Shown here: positions 1 to 5,097 of the stretch, piece after piece | Layout of the letters: each line of letters opens with the position of its first letter | Position numbering within the stretch: the first letter of the stretch is position 1 | DNA from: Alphaproteobacteria bacterium | GTDB lineage: Bacteria > Pseudomonadota > Alphaproteobacteria > Rhizobiales > Aestuariivirgaceae | Direction of reading: 5' to 3' | Length of the DNA stretch: 7,527 nt | Assembly: GCA_020441605.1 (NCBI GenBank) | Contig: JAGRLX010000003.1 | Coordinates: 1 to 7,527 of the forward strand | Translations under genes and position numbers: made by a program | Notes under the pieces: generated by a model | Told to the model about the DNA's origin: nothing | Databases searched by the model: none | The model's input: the letters and a program-made list of their open reading frames with translations, nothing else

Positions 1-275
1 TCCTTGCCATAGGCATCGTAGCGGCCCGACTTACGCCACAGATCCGCCGGCTGGATTGTCGGCATGAGGACTTCGATCGCGCCGGCGCGGTTCTGCTCCT
101 CGCGGACAATCTGTTCGATCTTCTTGAGCACGCGGAATCCCATGGGAAGCCAGGAATAGCTCCCGGCCGCTTCCTGACGGATCATGCCGGTCCGCAACAT
201 CAGCTTGTGGGAAACAATCTCCGCTTCCTTCGGGTCGTCGCGAAGAATGGGCATGAAATATTGGGAAAGGCGCAT
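1..275 (-). CDS. proS: Prolyl-tRNA synthetase, N-terminal part (gene runs off the left edge)
   Basis: This class II aminoacyl-tRNA synthetase charges tRNA-Pro with proline in the cytoplasm. Ninety-one codons are visible. The product begins [20 protein letters not shown] and continues with [20 protein letters not shown], a stretch ending in WLPMGFRVL, then [19 protein letters not shown] around residues 63-81. This is the family's N-terminal helix region followed by class II motif 1, which forms the dimer interface. The MRLSQYF start is typical of the short alphaproteobacterial form, which lacks the long editing insertion, but the region that would show this is outside the window. The ATG at 275-273 is supported by homology. 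An in-frame stop lies about 40 bases upstream with no other start after it, and the Shine-Dalgarno is weak (GGGGA, about 5 bases away). The gene sits below the terminator at 653-682, so it probably has its own promoter in the leader at 276-650. Recognition is firm; the rest of the protein cannot be judged. Confidence 0.95.
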   Translation of the reverse strand, partial: MRLSQYFMPILRDDPKEAEIVSHKLMLRTGMIRQEAAGSYSWLPMGFRVLKKIEQIVREEQNRAGAIEVLMPTIQPADLWRKSGRYDAYGK

Positions 276-294
276 GGGAATCCCCGGATGGGTG

Positions 295-328
295 AAAAGA
301 CTGCGGCTCTTTTAAGCAAATGCCGCGG
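295..328 (-). terminator. Terminator-like hairpin with U-rich tail in the proS leader
   Basis: On the minus strand, CCGCGGC (328-322) can pair with GCCGCAG (307-301), with one G-U pair, and TCTTTT (300-295) follows. The loop is large, 14 nt, with only a weak possible TTT/AAA inner pairing, so this is a mediocre intrinsic terminator. It lies between the stop of the small ORF (333) and the proS ATG (275). The 5' arm begins 4 bases past that stop, where a terminating ribosome would cover it. It could therefore be an attenuator, a weak end for the small ORF transcript, or chance. Confidence 0.3.
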
Positions 329-332
329 GAAC

Positions 333-431
333 TCAAGACGCCTGCAACAGATACTGCGCCTGCTCGGAAGACGGCACCTCCCGCTGGAACCCGGTCCGCT
401 GCGCCGAGCCGGTTACCGAAAGCAGGAACAT
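333..431 (-). CDS. Candidate small protein or leader peptide of 32 residues upstream of proS
   Basis: I do not recognise this protein. It starts MFLLSVTGSAQRTGF and ends in YLLQAS. It has a short hydrophobic start, then a polar Gln-rich remainder with five Gln (all CAG) and a single Pro; there is no clear membrane segment. Codon choice supports real coding: 26 of 31 codons after the ATG end in G or C, as in the neighbouring genes, and rare codons are nearly absent. An in-frame TAG lies two codons before the ATG, so 431 is the only start. AAGGTG (447-442) is a Shine-Dalgarno candidate about 10 bases upstream. The ORF lies between the operon terminator at 653-682 and proS, in the same direction as proS, with 57 bases from its stop to the proS start. 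It could be a leader peptide, a small protein, or the remnant of a longer gene. With 99 bases, chance remains possible. Confidence 0.4.
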   Translation of the reverse strand: MFLLSVTGSAQRTGFQREVPSSEQAQYLLQAS

Positions 432-438
432 GACCTAA

Positions 439-468
439 GGACACCTTTTCCCAACTTGAATTGTGTCC
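439..468 (-). repeat. Inverted repeat that overlaps the Shine-Dalgarno of the small ORF
   Basis: On the minus strand GGACAC... in the transcript is formed by 468-463 and 444-439, read as GGACAC and GTGTCC, separated by 18 nt. The 3' arm includes part of AAGGTG (447-442), the best ribosome-binding candidate for the 32-codon ORF starting at 431. If the 6-bp stem forms, it would partly hide that site. The stem is short and the loop long, so I hold this lightly. Confidence 0.25.
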
Positions 469-474
469 GCAATG

Positions 475-493
475 TGTCACTTTTAACGTGACA
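475..493. promoter_or_regulatory. Symmetric operator-like site TGTCAC-N7-GTGACA
   Basis: Positions 475-480 (TGTCAC) and 488-493 (GTGACA) form a perfect 6-bp inverted repeat around the 7-base centre TTTTAAC. The size and spacing suit a dimeric DNA-binding regulator, and the AT-rich centre stands out from the GC-rich surroundings. It lies just downstream of the proposed -10 element (511-506), where a bound repressor would block proS or small-ORF transcription. I cannot match it to a named regulator: it is not the usual CRP or FNR consensus. It could also form a hairpin in the leader RNA. Confidence 0.35.
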
Positions 494-505
494 AGCATGG
501 CAGAT

Positions 506-533
506 ATGCTAGCGTTGAAACCAATAAGAACAA
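506..533 (-). promoter_or_regulatory. Weak sigma-70-type promoter candidate for the proS leader
   Basis: On the minus strand TTGTTC (533-528, -35-like) is followed after 16 bases by TAGCAT (511-506, -10-like, 4 of 6 matches to TATAAT). A promoter is expected somewhere between the terminator at 653-682 and proS, and this is the best pair I found in the most AT-rich part of that stretch. The spacer is one base shorter than ideal and the -35 match is partial, so the exact placement is uncertain. Confidence 0.25.
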
Positions 534-652
534 GACCACGAAGCCGCACTTCAGGTGGACCCAGGTCTGGGGAGGTTGTTTCCGGGCGCGCCACAGGTGG
601 CAGCTGCCCCGCCGGTGTCGATCCCGGCAGTACAAGGGAAACGCTAGGAACG
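534..652. other. Spacer with nothing recognisable
   Basis: This is the upstream part of the 428-base region between the DUF1467 gene and proS. Open frames that cross it on either strand run through the terminator or into neighbouring genes and give no recognisable protein. I see no tRNA, repeat or strong promoter in it. It may contain upstream promoter sequence for the proS leader. Confidence 0.5.
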
Positions 653-682
653 AAAAAGGCAGGACCCGGGGTCCTGCCTTTT
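653..682 (-). terminator. Strong intrinsic terminator of the rel-to-DUF1467 gene run
   Basis: Positions 654-667 and 669-682 are a perfect 14-base inverted repeat, AAAAGGCAGGACCC and GGGTCCTGCCTTTT. The stem is GC-rich with a minimal loop at its centre. On the minus strand the transcript leaves the stem into a run of five U (657-653). The hairpin starts 21 bases past the stop codon of the DUF1467 gene, exactly where the operon should end. The A and T tracts on the two sides also give it a weaker form on the plus strand, but no plus-strand gene precedes it. Confidence 0.9.
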
Positions 683-703
683 CCGCTTGGGGTCGTCGGT
701 GCT

Positions 704-979
704 TCAGGTCTTGGGCATCGAGTTCAGAAACGGAATATCGTCGAACCCGATCCACTCATATGTCATCTGGCCATAGATCAACACGAAGATGGCGCTTGCG
801 ATCACTGTCGTGACTAGCACCTTGCGCCACATCATCGGATTGGTCGGCGCCCCCGCGTCATGTCCCTCCATCACATCCTTGCCGGCTTCGTGGTGGCTGC
901 GCACACCCCAGGGCAGGACGGCGAAAAGCGTCACCCACCAGGTGATGAAGTAGATTGCAATGCCGCTTGTAAGGCTCAT
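704..979 (-). CDS. DUF1467 family small membrane protein, function unknown
   Basis: The 91-residue product looks like an inner-membrane protein with two helices, at about residues 5-26 (IYFITWWVTLFAVLPWG) and 53-72 (KVLVTTVIASAIFVLIYGQM). A polar His- and Asp-rich loop at about 27-50 links them, followed by an acidic and aromatic C-terminal tail. Length, the WWVTLFAVLPWGVRS segment and its position next to the epimerase match DUF1467, a family of about 90 residues found in Alphaproteobacteria. No biochemical role is established that I know of. The start at 979 gives an ATGA overlap with the upstream mce stop, which implies translational coupling. A longer reading from 1009 is possible but adds residues not typical of the family and overlaps mce deeply. 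GGAG lies about 11 bases before the ATG, inside mce. It is the last gene before the terminator at 653-682. Confidence 0.85.
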   Translation of the reverse strand: MSLTSGIAIYFITWWVTLFAVLPWGVRSHHEAGKDVMEGHDAGAPTNPMMWRKVLVTTVIASAIFVLIYGQMTYEWIGFDDIPFLNSMPKT

Positions 980-1380
980 GCCTGCTCGAGCTCCACCAGC
1001 GTGCCGCAAAAATCCTTGGGATGGAGAAAGAGCACCGGCTTGCCGTGGGCGCCTGTTCTGGGATTGCCATCACCCAACACGCGGGCGCCTTCCCGCTGGA
1101 GTTGATCACGCGCCGCCAGGATATCGGCCACTTCATAACAGACGTGATGCATGCCGCCGGACGGGTTCTTGCCAAGAAAGGCCTGGATCGGCGACGCCTC
1201 GCCCAAAGGCTCCAGAAGCTCGATCTTGGTGTTGGGCAGTTCCACGAAGACCACCGTCACACCATGTTCCGGTTCGGCCTGCGGCGCCGAGACCTTGGCG
1301 CCGAGCATTTTCCGATAGATCCCGGCCGCCTTCTCGAGGTCCGGAACGGCGATGGCCACGTGATTGAGACGTCCGAGCAT
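976..1380 (-). CDS. mce: Methylmalonyl-CoA epimerase
   Basis: The enzyme interconverts the (R) and (S) forms of methylmalonyl-CoA, linking propionyl-CoA carboxylase to the B12-dependent mutase in breakdown of propionate, odd-chain fatty acids and branched amino acids. The 134-residue product has the two-repeat vicinal-oxygen-chelate fold of this family and the usual length. Visible signatures are LNHVAIAVPDLEKA at 5-18, IELLEPLGE at 53-61, a GGMHHVCYEV segment at 75-84, and CGTLVELEQ at the end. Likely metal ligands are His7, Glu54, His78 or His79, and Glu130, by analogy with characterised epimerases. The ATG at 1380 is well supported: AAGGAG (1394-1389) lies 8 bases upstream, the best ribosome-binding site in the window. 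It follows recO after 48 bases and overlaps the DUF1467 gene by four. Related VOC enzymes such as glyoxalases are less likely given the HHVCYEV and IELLEPL motifs and the DUF1467/proS neighbourhood. Confidence 0.92.
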   Translation of the reverse strand: MLGRLNHVAIAVPDLEKAAGIYRKMLGAKVSAPQAEPEHGVTVVFVELPNTKIELLEPLGEASPIQAFLGKNPSGGMHHVCYEVADILAARDQLQREGARVLGDGNPRTGAHGKPVLFLHPKDFCGTLVELEQA

Positions 1381-1428
1381 TCTGCTTTCTCCTTCGCCGG
1401 CGCCTTTTAGCCAGCCTGGACCGCAACC

Positions 1429-2151
1429 TCAATGCGGCCTTTGGGCAAGAAGCCGGATGATCGTCTCGCGCGCATCCGGTGCCGCAACACCGCGCGGCTC
1501 GAACACATGCCGGTTGAGGAAATAGCCTGTGAGACGAAAGCCATCGAGGATATCGGCAACGGCAATCACGGAAGAACCGGCCAAGAACCCTGGCAATCGC
1601 AACAACCGGTCATGATAGGGCAGACCCGCGGCCCGGCTGACCGCCCGGCCGCTCTTGGGCGACACATAGCAAAGCTCCTGCGCAGTCCCTGTCGCCACAC
1701 AGGATGAAAGATCGAGGCCGAAGCCCAGTTCATCGAGCAACCCAAGCTCCCACCGAACCAGCAGGGCCGGCCAGACATCATCTTCTTCGATCCGGTCCAA
1801 GATGATCTGGAGTGCCTGATACATACGCCGATGGGGCTCCCGCTCGGGCAGAAGCTGCGCAAGCCCCACCAGCGCCGAGAGACCCGCCAGACGGAAAGGT
1901 TCTTCGATGATTGCGCCCGCCTTCAACGCCAATGGCTCGATGGTGAAATTCCCGAGATGCTCCTCGAGCCGCGCCCGCCATGTGACCTGCACCAGGTTGC
2001 CGGGTTGCAGAACCGGGCGCTGCAACCGCGAGCGACCGCCTCGGACAAGCCCGAGACACCGCCCATGGTCCGCCGACAGAACTTCTGCAATGGCGCTGGT
2101 TTCGCCATGACGGCGAACCGAGAGGATCACGCCGTCGTCACGCCACTCCAT
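1429..2151 (-). CDS. recO: DNA repair protein RecO
   Basis: RecO works with RecR to load RecA onto SSB-coated single-stranded DNA at gaps, and also anneals complementary strands. The 240-residue product has the expected N-terminal OB-fold at about 1-80 (MEWRDDGVILSVRRHGETSA, then a segment ending in RGGRSRLQRP). A helical C-terminal domain carries the conserved YVSPKSGRAVSRAAGLPYHD at about 167-186. The four-cysteine zinc cluster of some RecO proteins is not seen; only two cysteines occur there (SSC and LCY), and loss of the cluster is common in proteobacterial RecO. The length is normal. GAGG lies 5 bases before the ATG and overlaps the era stop, with 7 bases between the two genes, which suggests coupling. 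Position directly after era is the classical lepB-rnc-era-recO order. Confidence 0.93.
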   Translation of the reverse strand: MEWRDDGVILSVRRHGETSAIAEVLSADHGRCLGLVRGGRSRLQRPVLQPGNLVQVTWRARLEEHLGNFTIEPLALKAGAIIEEPFRLAGLSALVGLAQLLPEREPHRRMYQALQIILDRIEEDDVWPALLVRWELGLLDELGFGLDLSSCVATGTAQELCYVSPKSGRAVSRAAGLPYHDRLLRLPGFLAGSSVIAVADILDGFRLTGYFLNRHVFEPRGVAAPDARETIIRLLAQRPH

Positions 2152-2158
2152 TCCGGCC

Positions 2159-3067
2159 TCACAGATCGAGCCCCATCATGCGCAGCCGCTCGGGATCATC
2201 GCTCCATTTCTCCCGCACCTTGACGAACAGAAAGAGATGCACCTTGCGCTCGAAGTATTTTTCCATGTCGGCGCGCGCCTGCTGGCCCAGGATCTTGATG
2301 GTCTGGCCACCTTTGCCGAGTACGATGGCCTTCTGGCTGTCGCGTTCGACGTAGATGACCTGGTCGATACGGACCGAGCCATCCTTCCGCTCCTCCCAGG
2401 CCTCGGTTTCAACCGTCGAGGCGTAGGGCAGTTCCTCATGCAGGCGGTTGTAGATCTTCTCCCGGGTAATTTCAGAGGCCATGAACCGCAACTGCACATC
2501 TGCGACCTGGTCCTCGGGATAAAGCCAAGGCCCGGCCGGCATCCGTGCGGCCAGCGCCCTACGCAGATCCTCCGTACCGGAACCGCTCAGCGCACTGATC
2601 ATGAAGGTCTCGGCAAAGGGAAATGCCGCGTTGAAGGCCTTGGCGGTTTCGAGCAGCGCGTCGCGCTTCATGAGATCGATCTTGTTGATGGCCAGAAGGC
2701 ATGGCGACTTGATCGATTGCAGGCCCGCAATGATTTGGGCCACTTCGTCGGTCAAGCCGGTCCGCCCATCGACCAGCAGGATCACCGCATCCGCTTCACC
2801 TGCCCCGCCCCAGGCATTCTCGACCATCGCGCGGTCAAGCTTGCGCTTTGGCTTGAAGATGCCGGGCGTGTCGACCAGCACGATCTGGGCATCTCCCTCC
2901 ATAACGATGGCACGTAATCGCGCCCGCGTCGTCTGGACCTTGTGGCTGACGATGGCTACTTTTGTGCCAGTCAGCTGGTTGACCAGCGTCGACTTTCCGG
3001 CGTTCGGCGCACCGATGATGGCGCAGAAGCCGCAGTGGGTCTGGCGTCGGACGGGATCGTCGGTCAT
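2159..3067 (-). CDS. era: GTPase Era, 30S ribosomal subunit assembly factor
   Basis: Era is an essential GTPase that binds near the 3' end of 16S rRNA and helps mature the 30S subunit. The 302-residue product is full length. The G domain shows G1 GAPNAGKST at 19-27, G2 with TT at 46-47 (HKVQTTRARL), G3 DTPG at 67-70, G4 NKID at 129-132 and G5 SAL at 159-161. The C-terminal KH RNA-binding domain follows, with its GKGG loop at 252-255 within YVERDSQKAIVLGKGGQTIK, and ends at RMMGLDL. All nucleotide-binding residues are present. The ATG overlaps the rnc stop as ATGA (3064-3067), a coupling common for these genes; no strong Shine-Dalgarno is visible, which fits re-initiation. Pairing with rnc makes sense because RNase III cuts the rRNA precursor that Era then helps assemble. 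Confidence 0.97.
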   Translation of the reverse strand: MTDDPVRRQTHCGFCAIIGAPNAGKSTLVNQLTGTKVAIVSHKVQTTRARLRAIVMEGDAQIVLVDTPGIFKPKRKLDRAMVENAWGGAGEADAVILLVDGRTGLTDEVAQIIAGLQSIKSPCLLAINKIDLMKRDALLETAKAFNAAFPFAETFMISALSGSGTEDLRRALAARMPAGPWLYPEDQVADVQLRFMASEITREKIYNRLHEELPYASTVETEAWEERKDGSVRIDQVIYVERDSQKAIVLGKGGQTIKILGQQARADMEKYFERKVHLFLFVKVREKWSDDPERLRMMGLDL

Positions 3068-3753
3068 TTGCGGATCTTCTCGCGAATCAGAAATCCCCTG
3101 GCCGCATCCTGTTCGGCCGCACGTTTGCTCTTGCCGGTGCCAACCATCGGCTTGCGCCCCTCGATTTCGACCGCAATTTCGAAGACCGGCTCATGTTCCG
3201 GCCCCTCCCGGCTGATGATGCGATAGGACGGAATGGGCAACGCCCGCGCCAAGGCCCATTCCTGAAGGAAGGTCTTTGCATCCTTTTCCGCCACGCGGGG
3301 TGCTGCCAGCAGATCCTGCCAATTGCGCAAGATGAAGCCGCGGGCTGCTTCAAGGCCACCGTCGAGATAGATCGCCGCAATCAGGGCTTCCATGACATCG
3401 CCGATCAGGCTGGCGTTGAGGTTCATGCCCTTTTCGCGCTCGCGCGCGCCCACGTCGATGACCGCGTCGAGGCCCATGGCTCGGCCGACAGCCGCACATG
3501 TTTCACCCCTCACCAAGGCGCTGTGGCGGGCCGCCATGTCACCTTCGCGCGCCTGGGGATTGGCGGTGAAGAGATATTCCGCGATCACCAGGGCCAAGAC
3601 CCGGTCGCCGAGGAACTCCAGCCGCTCATAATCCTGTCGCTTGCCCTTGCTGCTGGCATGGGTAAGCGCGTGGCGCAGCAGTGACTTGTCGCGAAAGGCG
3701 TACCCGATCCGCTCTGCAACGTCACCATAGAGACTTGCCGTGAAGCGGACCAC
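3064..3753 (-). CDS. rnc: Ribonuclease III
   Basis: This double-strand-specific endonuclease processes the rRNA precursor and some mRNAs. With a GTG start at 3753 the product has 229 residues, the normal length. The catalytic domain contains YERLEFLGDRVLAL, with Glu43, Glu46 and Asp50, and GDVMEALIAAIYLDGG, with Asp119 and Glu122, matching the known Mg2+ ligands. The double-stranded-RNA-binding domain follows from about 157 (DAKTFLQEWALARALPI) to the end, including GTGKSKRAAEQDAARGFL. The start is inferred. The open frame extends upstream to 3903, but that part lies inside lepB and translates to a low-complexity Ser/Arg stretch unlike RNase III. GTG at 3753 is the first start after the lepB stop, 7 bases away. 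No clear Shine-Dalgarno precedes it, so translation probably depends on coupling to lepB. Era follows with a 4-base overlap. Confidence 0.94.
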   Translation of the reverse strand: MVRFTASLYGDVAERIGYAFRDKSLLRHALTHASSKGKRQDYERLEFLGDRVLALVIAEYLFTANPQAREGDMAARHSALVRGETCAAVGRAMGLDAVIDVGAREREKGMNLNASLIGDVMEALIAAIYLDGGLEAARGFILRNWQDLLAAPRVAEKDAKTFLQEWALARALPIPSYRIISREGPEHEPVFEIAVEIEGRKPMVGTGKSKRAAEQDAARGFLIREKIRK

Positions 3754-3760
3754 GAGACGG

Positions 3761-4576
3761 TCAGATGAGGTTGAAGAACCGGCTCCAGCGTATGGCGAAG
3801 GGCCAGCGCCAGATTGCCCACAGCGTCGCATCGTTCGATATCGAGAAGAAGATGATGTCCGCGCGGCCAACGAAATTCTCGATGGGCACATAACCCACAA
3901 CATATTGGTAACGCGAATCCTGCGAGTTGTCGCGATTGTCGCCCATCATGAAATAGTGCCCCTGCGGGACGACATATTCTTCGGTGTTGTCGGCGCTTCC
4001 GTTCGCCTCGGTATCCAGGACGCGGTAGGTCACACCGTTCGGCAGGGTCTCCATATATTGCGGGACCGGGCGCGACAGCGATCGTTCGGAACTGTCGACG
4101 TAATCCTCGATTCGCTCTTTCTTGACCGCCTGGCCATTGATGAAGAGCACGCCGTTGCGCATCTGGATGCGATCGCCCGGCAGGCCAATCACCCGTTTGA
4201 TGTAGTCGATTTCCGTATTGGTCGGCAATTTGAACACGGCCACATCACCCCGCTTCGGGGTATCGGCCAGCACCACCCGGCCGGGAAAATCGATCGGACA
4301 GCAGCGCACCCACTCGGATCCGAAGACACCAAGCGAGAAATTGAAGGAGTACTTCCCATAGCCGTAGGAAAGCTTTGAAACAAATAGATAATCGCCGATC
4401 TTCAAAGTCGGGTACATCGACGCGGACGGAATGTTGAATGGCTGATACAGGAACGTCCGCACGACGAAAGCGATCAACAGTGCCTGAAGGATGACCTTGA
4501 CGGTCTCCCAGACACCTCCGTCGGACTTGCCACGCGAGCCCTGAGCCGCTGCCATGTTATGGTCTTTCTTGTGCAT
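3761..4576 (-). CDS. lepB: Signal peptidase I
   Basis: LepB cuts signal peptides from exported proteins at the outer face of the inner membrane, using a Ser/Lys dyad. Read from the ATG at 4576 it has 271 residues, with one transmembrane helix at about 22-42 (WETVKVILQALLIAFVVRTF). The box with the nucleophile follows: IPSASMYPTLKIGDYLFVSK, Ser53. Next come RGDVAVFKLP and DYIKRVIGLPGDRI with the general-base Lys127, and then MMGDNRDNSQDSRYQYVVGY near the C-terminus. All signature boxes are present. The start is uncertain. ATG at 4576 (MHKKDHN) and ATG at 4555 (MAAAQGS, 264 residues) are both plausible and neither has a good Shine-Dalgarno. A reading from a TTG at 4663 adds an unconvincing Arg/His-rich extension. 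The 119-base gap after acpS is the largest in the operon, so an internal promoter is possible. Rnc follows after 7 bases. Confidence 0.95.
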   Translation of the reverse strand: MHKKDHNMAAAQGSRGKSDGGVWETVKVILQALLIAFVVRTFLYQPFNIPSASMYPTLKIGDYLFVSKLSYGYGKYSFNFSLGVFGSEWVRCCPIDFPGRVVLADTPKRGDVAVFKLPTNTEIDYIKRVIGLPGDRIQMRNGVLFINGQAVKKERIEDYVDSSERSLSRPVPQYMETLPNGVTYRVLDTEANGSADNTEEYVVPQGHYFMMGDNRDNSQDSRYQYVVGYVPIENFVGRADIIFFSISNDATLWAIWRWPFAIRWSRFFNLI

Positions 4577-4672
4577 TCCCAACCGAATCCGGCCCCGCTG
4601 GTGAAGCCGCCATCCCCGGCGTATAGACCCTGCCCATCGGTGATGCAACGCAGCAGGCACCAAGGCCGGGTA

Positions 4673-4692
4673 CTGTTGCCATTATGGCACAG
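4673..4692. repeat. Quasi-palindrome between acpS and lepB
   Basis: Positions 4677-4682 (TGCCAT) and 4684-4689 (ATGGCA) form a perfect inverted repeat around one base. Outer CTGT (4673-4676) and ACAG (4689-4692) extend the symmetry if one base is bulged. It lies 3 bases past the acpS stop in the largest gap of the operon. No T-run follows on the minus strand, so it is not a terminator. It might be a protein-binding site or an RNA hairpin near a lepB promoter, or chance. Confidence 0.3.
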
Positions 4693-4695
4693 GTC

Positions 4696-5097
4696 CTAGC
4701 CGGCCGGCACGGCTTCGATCATAACGATCGCCTGGGCATAGGGAAAATCGTCGGTGATCGTCACATGGATCCTCGCCTCGTGTCCTGGGGGCGTGATGCG
4801 GTCGAGCTGCTCCTTCGCCCCGTTGGTCAGAACCATGGTCGGGCGGCCGGACGGCAGATTGACTACGCCCATGTCGCGCCAGAACACATGGTCCCGAAAG
4901 CCGGTGCCCAGGGCCTTCGAGCAGGCCTCCTTGGCGGCGAACCGTTTGGCGTAGGAGGCGGCGCGCTGCGCCCGGCGTTCGGACTTGGCAATCTCGGTCG
5001 CGGTAAAGATGCGAGCGGTGAACCGCTCCCCGTAGCGTTCGAGGGTCTCCTCGATCCGCCGGATGTCGACAATGTCGTTGCCCAGCCCGATGATCAC
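4696..5097 (-). CDS. acpS: Holo-[acyl-carrier-protein] synthase
   Basis: AcpS transfers 4'-phosphopantetheine from CoA to a serine of acyl carrier protein, activating it for fatty acid synthesis. The 133-residue product is normal length. It opens with [17 protein letters not shown], where Asp8 is a Mg2+ ligand, and carries the second signature [10 protein letters not shown] plus [19 protein letters not shown] at about 49-67, with Glu57 and Lys61 in the WxxKEA-like box. The start codon is GTG (5097-5095), overlapping the pyrE stop as GTGA. GGGGG about 5 bases upstream, inside the end of pyrE, serves as the ribosome-binding site. The usual alphaproteobacterial neighbour pdxJ is not between pyrE and acpS here. 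LepB follows after 119 bases. Confidence 0.94.
   Translation of the reverse strand: MIIGLGNDIVDIRRIEETLERYGERFTARIFTATEIAKSERRAQRAASYAKRFAAKEACSKALGTGFRDHVFWRDMGVVNLPSGRPTMVLTNGAKEQLDRITPPGHEARIHVTITDDFPYAQAIVMIEAVPAG

Noticed and set aside
31..594. Minus-strand open frame of 187 codons spanning the proS start and its leader
   Set aside because: Its end is out of frame with the firmly recognised proS N-terminus, and the translation has no recognisable domain. It also overlaps the better-supported 32-codon ORF.
653..682. Terminator hairpin as part of an insertion-sequence end or a repeat family
   Set aside because: There is only one copy in the window, no transposase and no target-site duplication. 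Its place 21 bases after a stop and its T-run explain it fully as an intrinsic terminator.
483..755. Minus-strand open frame of 90 codons with a hydrophobic C-terminus
   Set aside because: It starts inside the DUF1467 gene and reads through the terminator. The hydrophobic tail comes from the AT-richer promoter region and there is no ribosome-binding site.
461..817. Plus-strand open frame of 118 codons
   Set aside because: It passes through the intrinsic terminator at 653-682 and into the DUF1467 gene. The translation is unstructured and unrecognised.
2237..2917. Plus-strand open frame of 226 codons antisense to era
   Set aside because: It is fully antisense to a complete Era with all G motifs. 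Its translation (His- and Asp-rich, with no known motif) is what the reverse of high-GC coding typically gives.
3754..3903. Upstream extension of RNase III inside lepB
   Set aside because: The extra 50 residues are Ser/Arg-rich, overlap the conserved C-terminal part of LepB and do not resemble RNase III. GTG at 3753 gives the normal family length.
4557..4637. 26-codon minus-strand frame before lepB as a separate gene
   Set aside because: It has no convincing ribosome-binding site and no recognisable sequence, and it overlaps the 4576 start of lepB. I keep it only as context for the start question.
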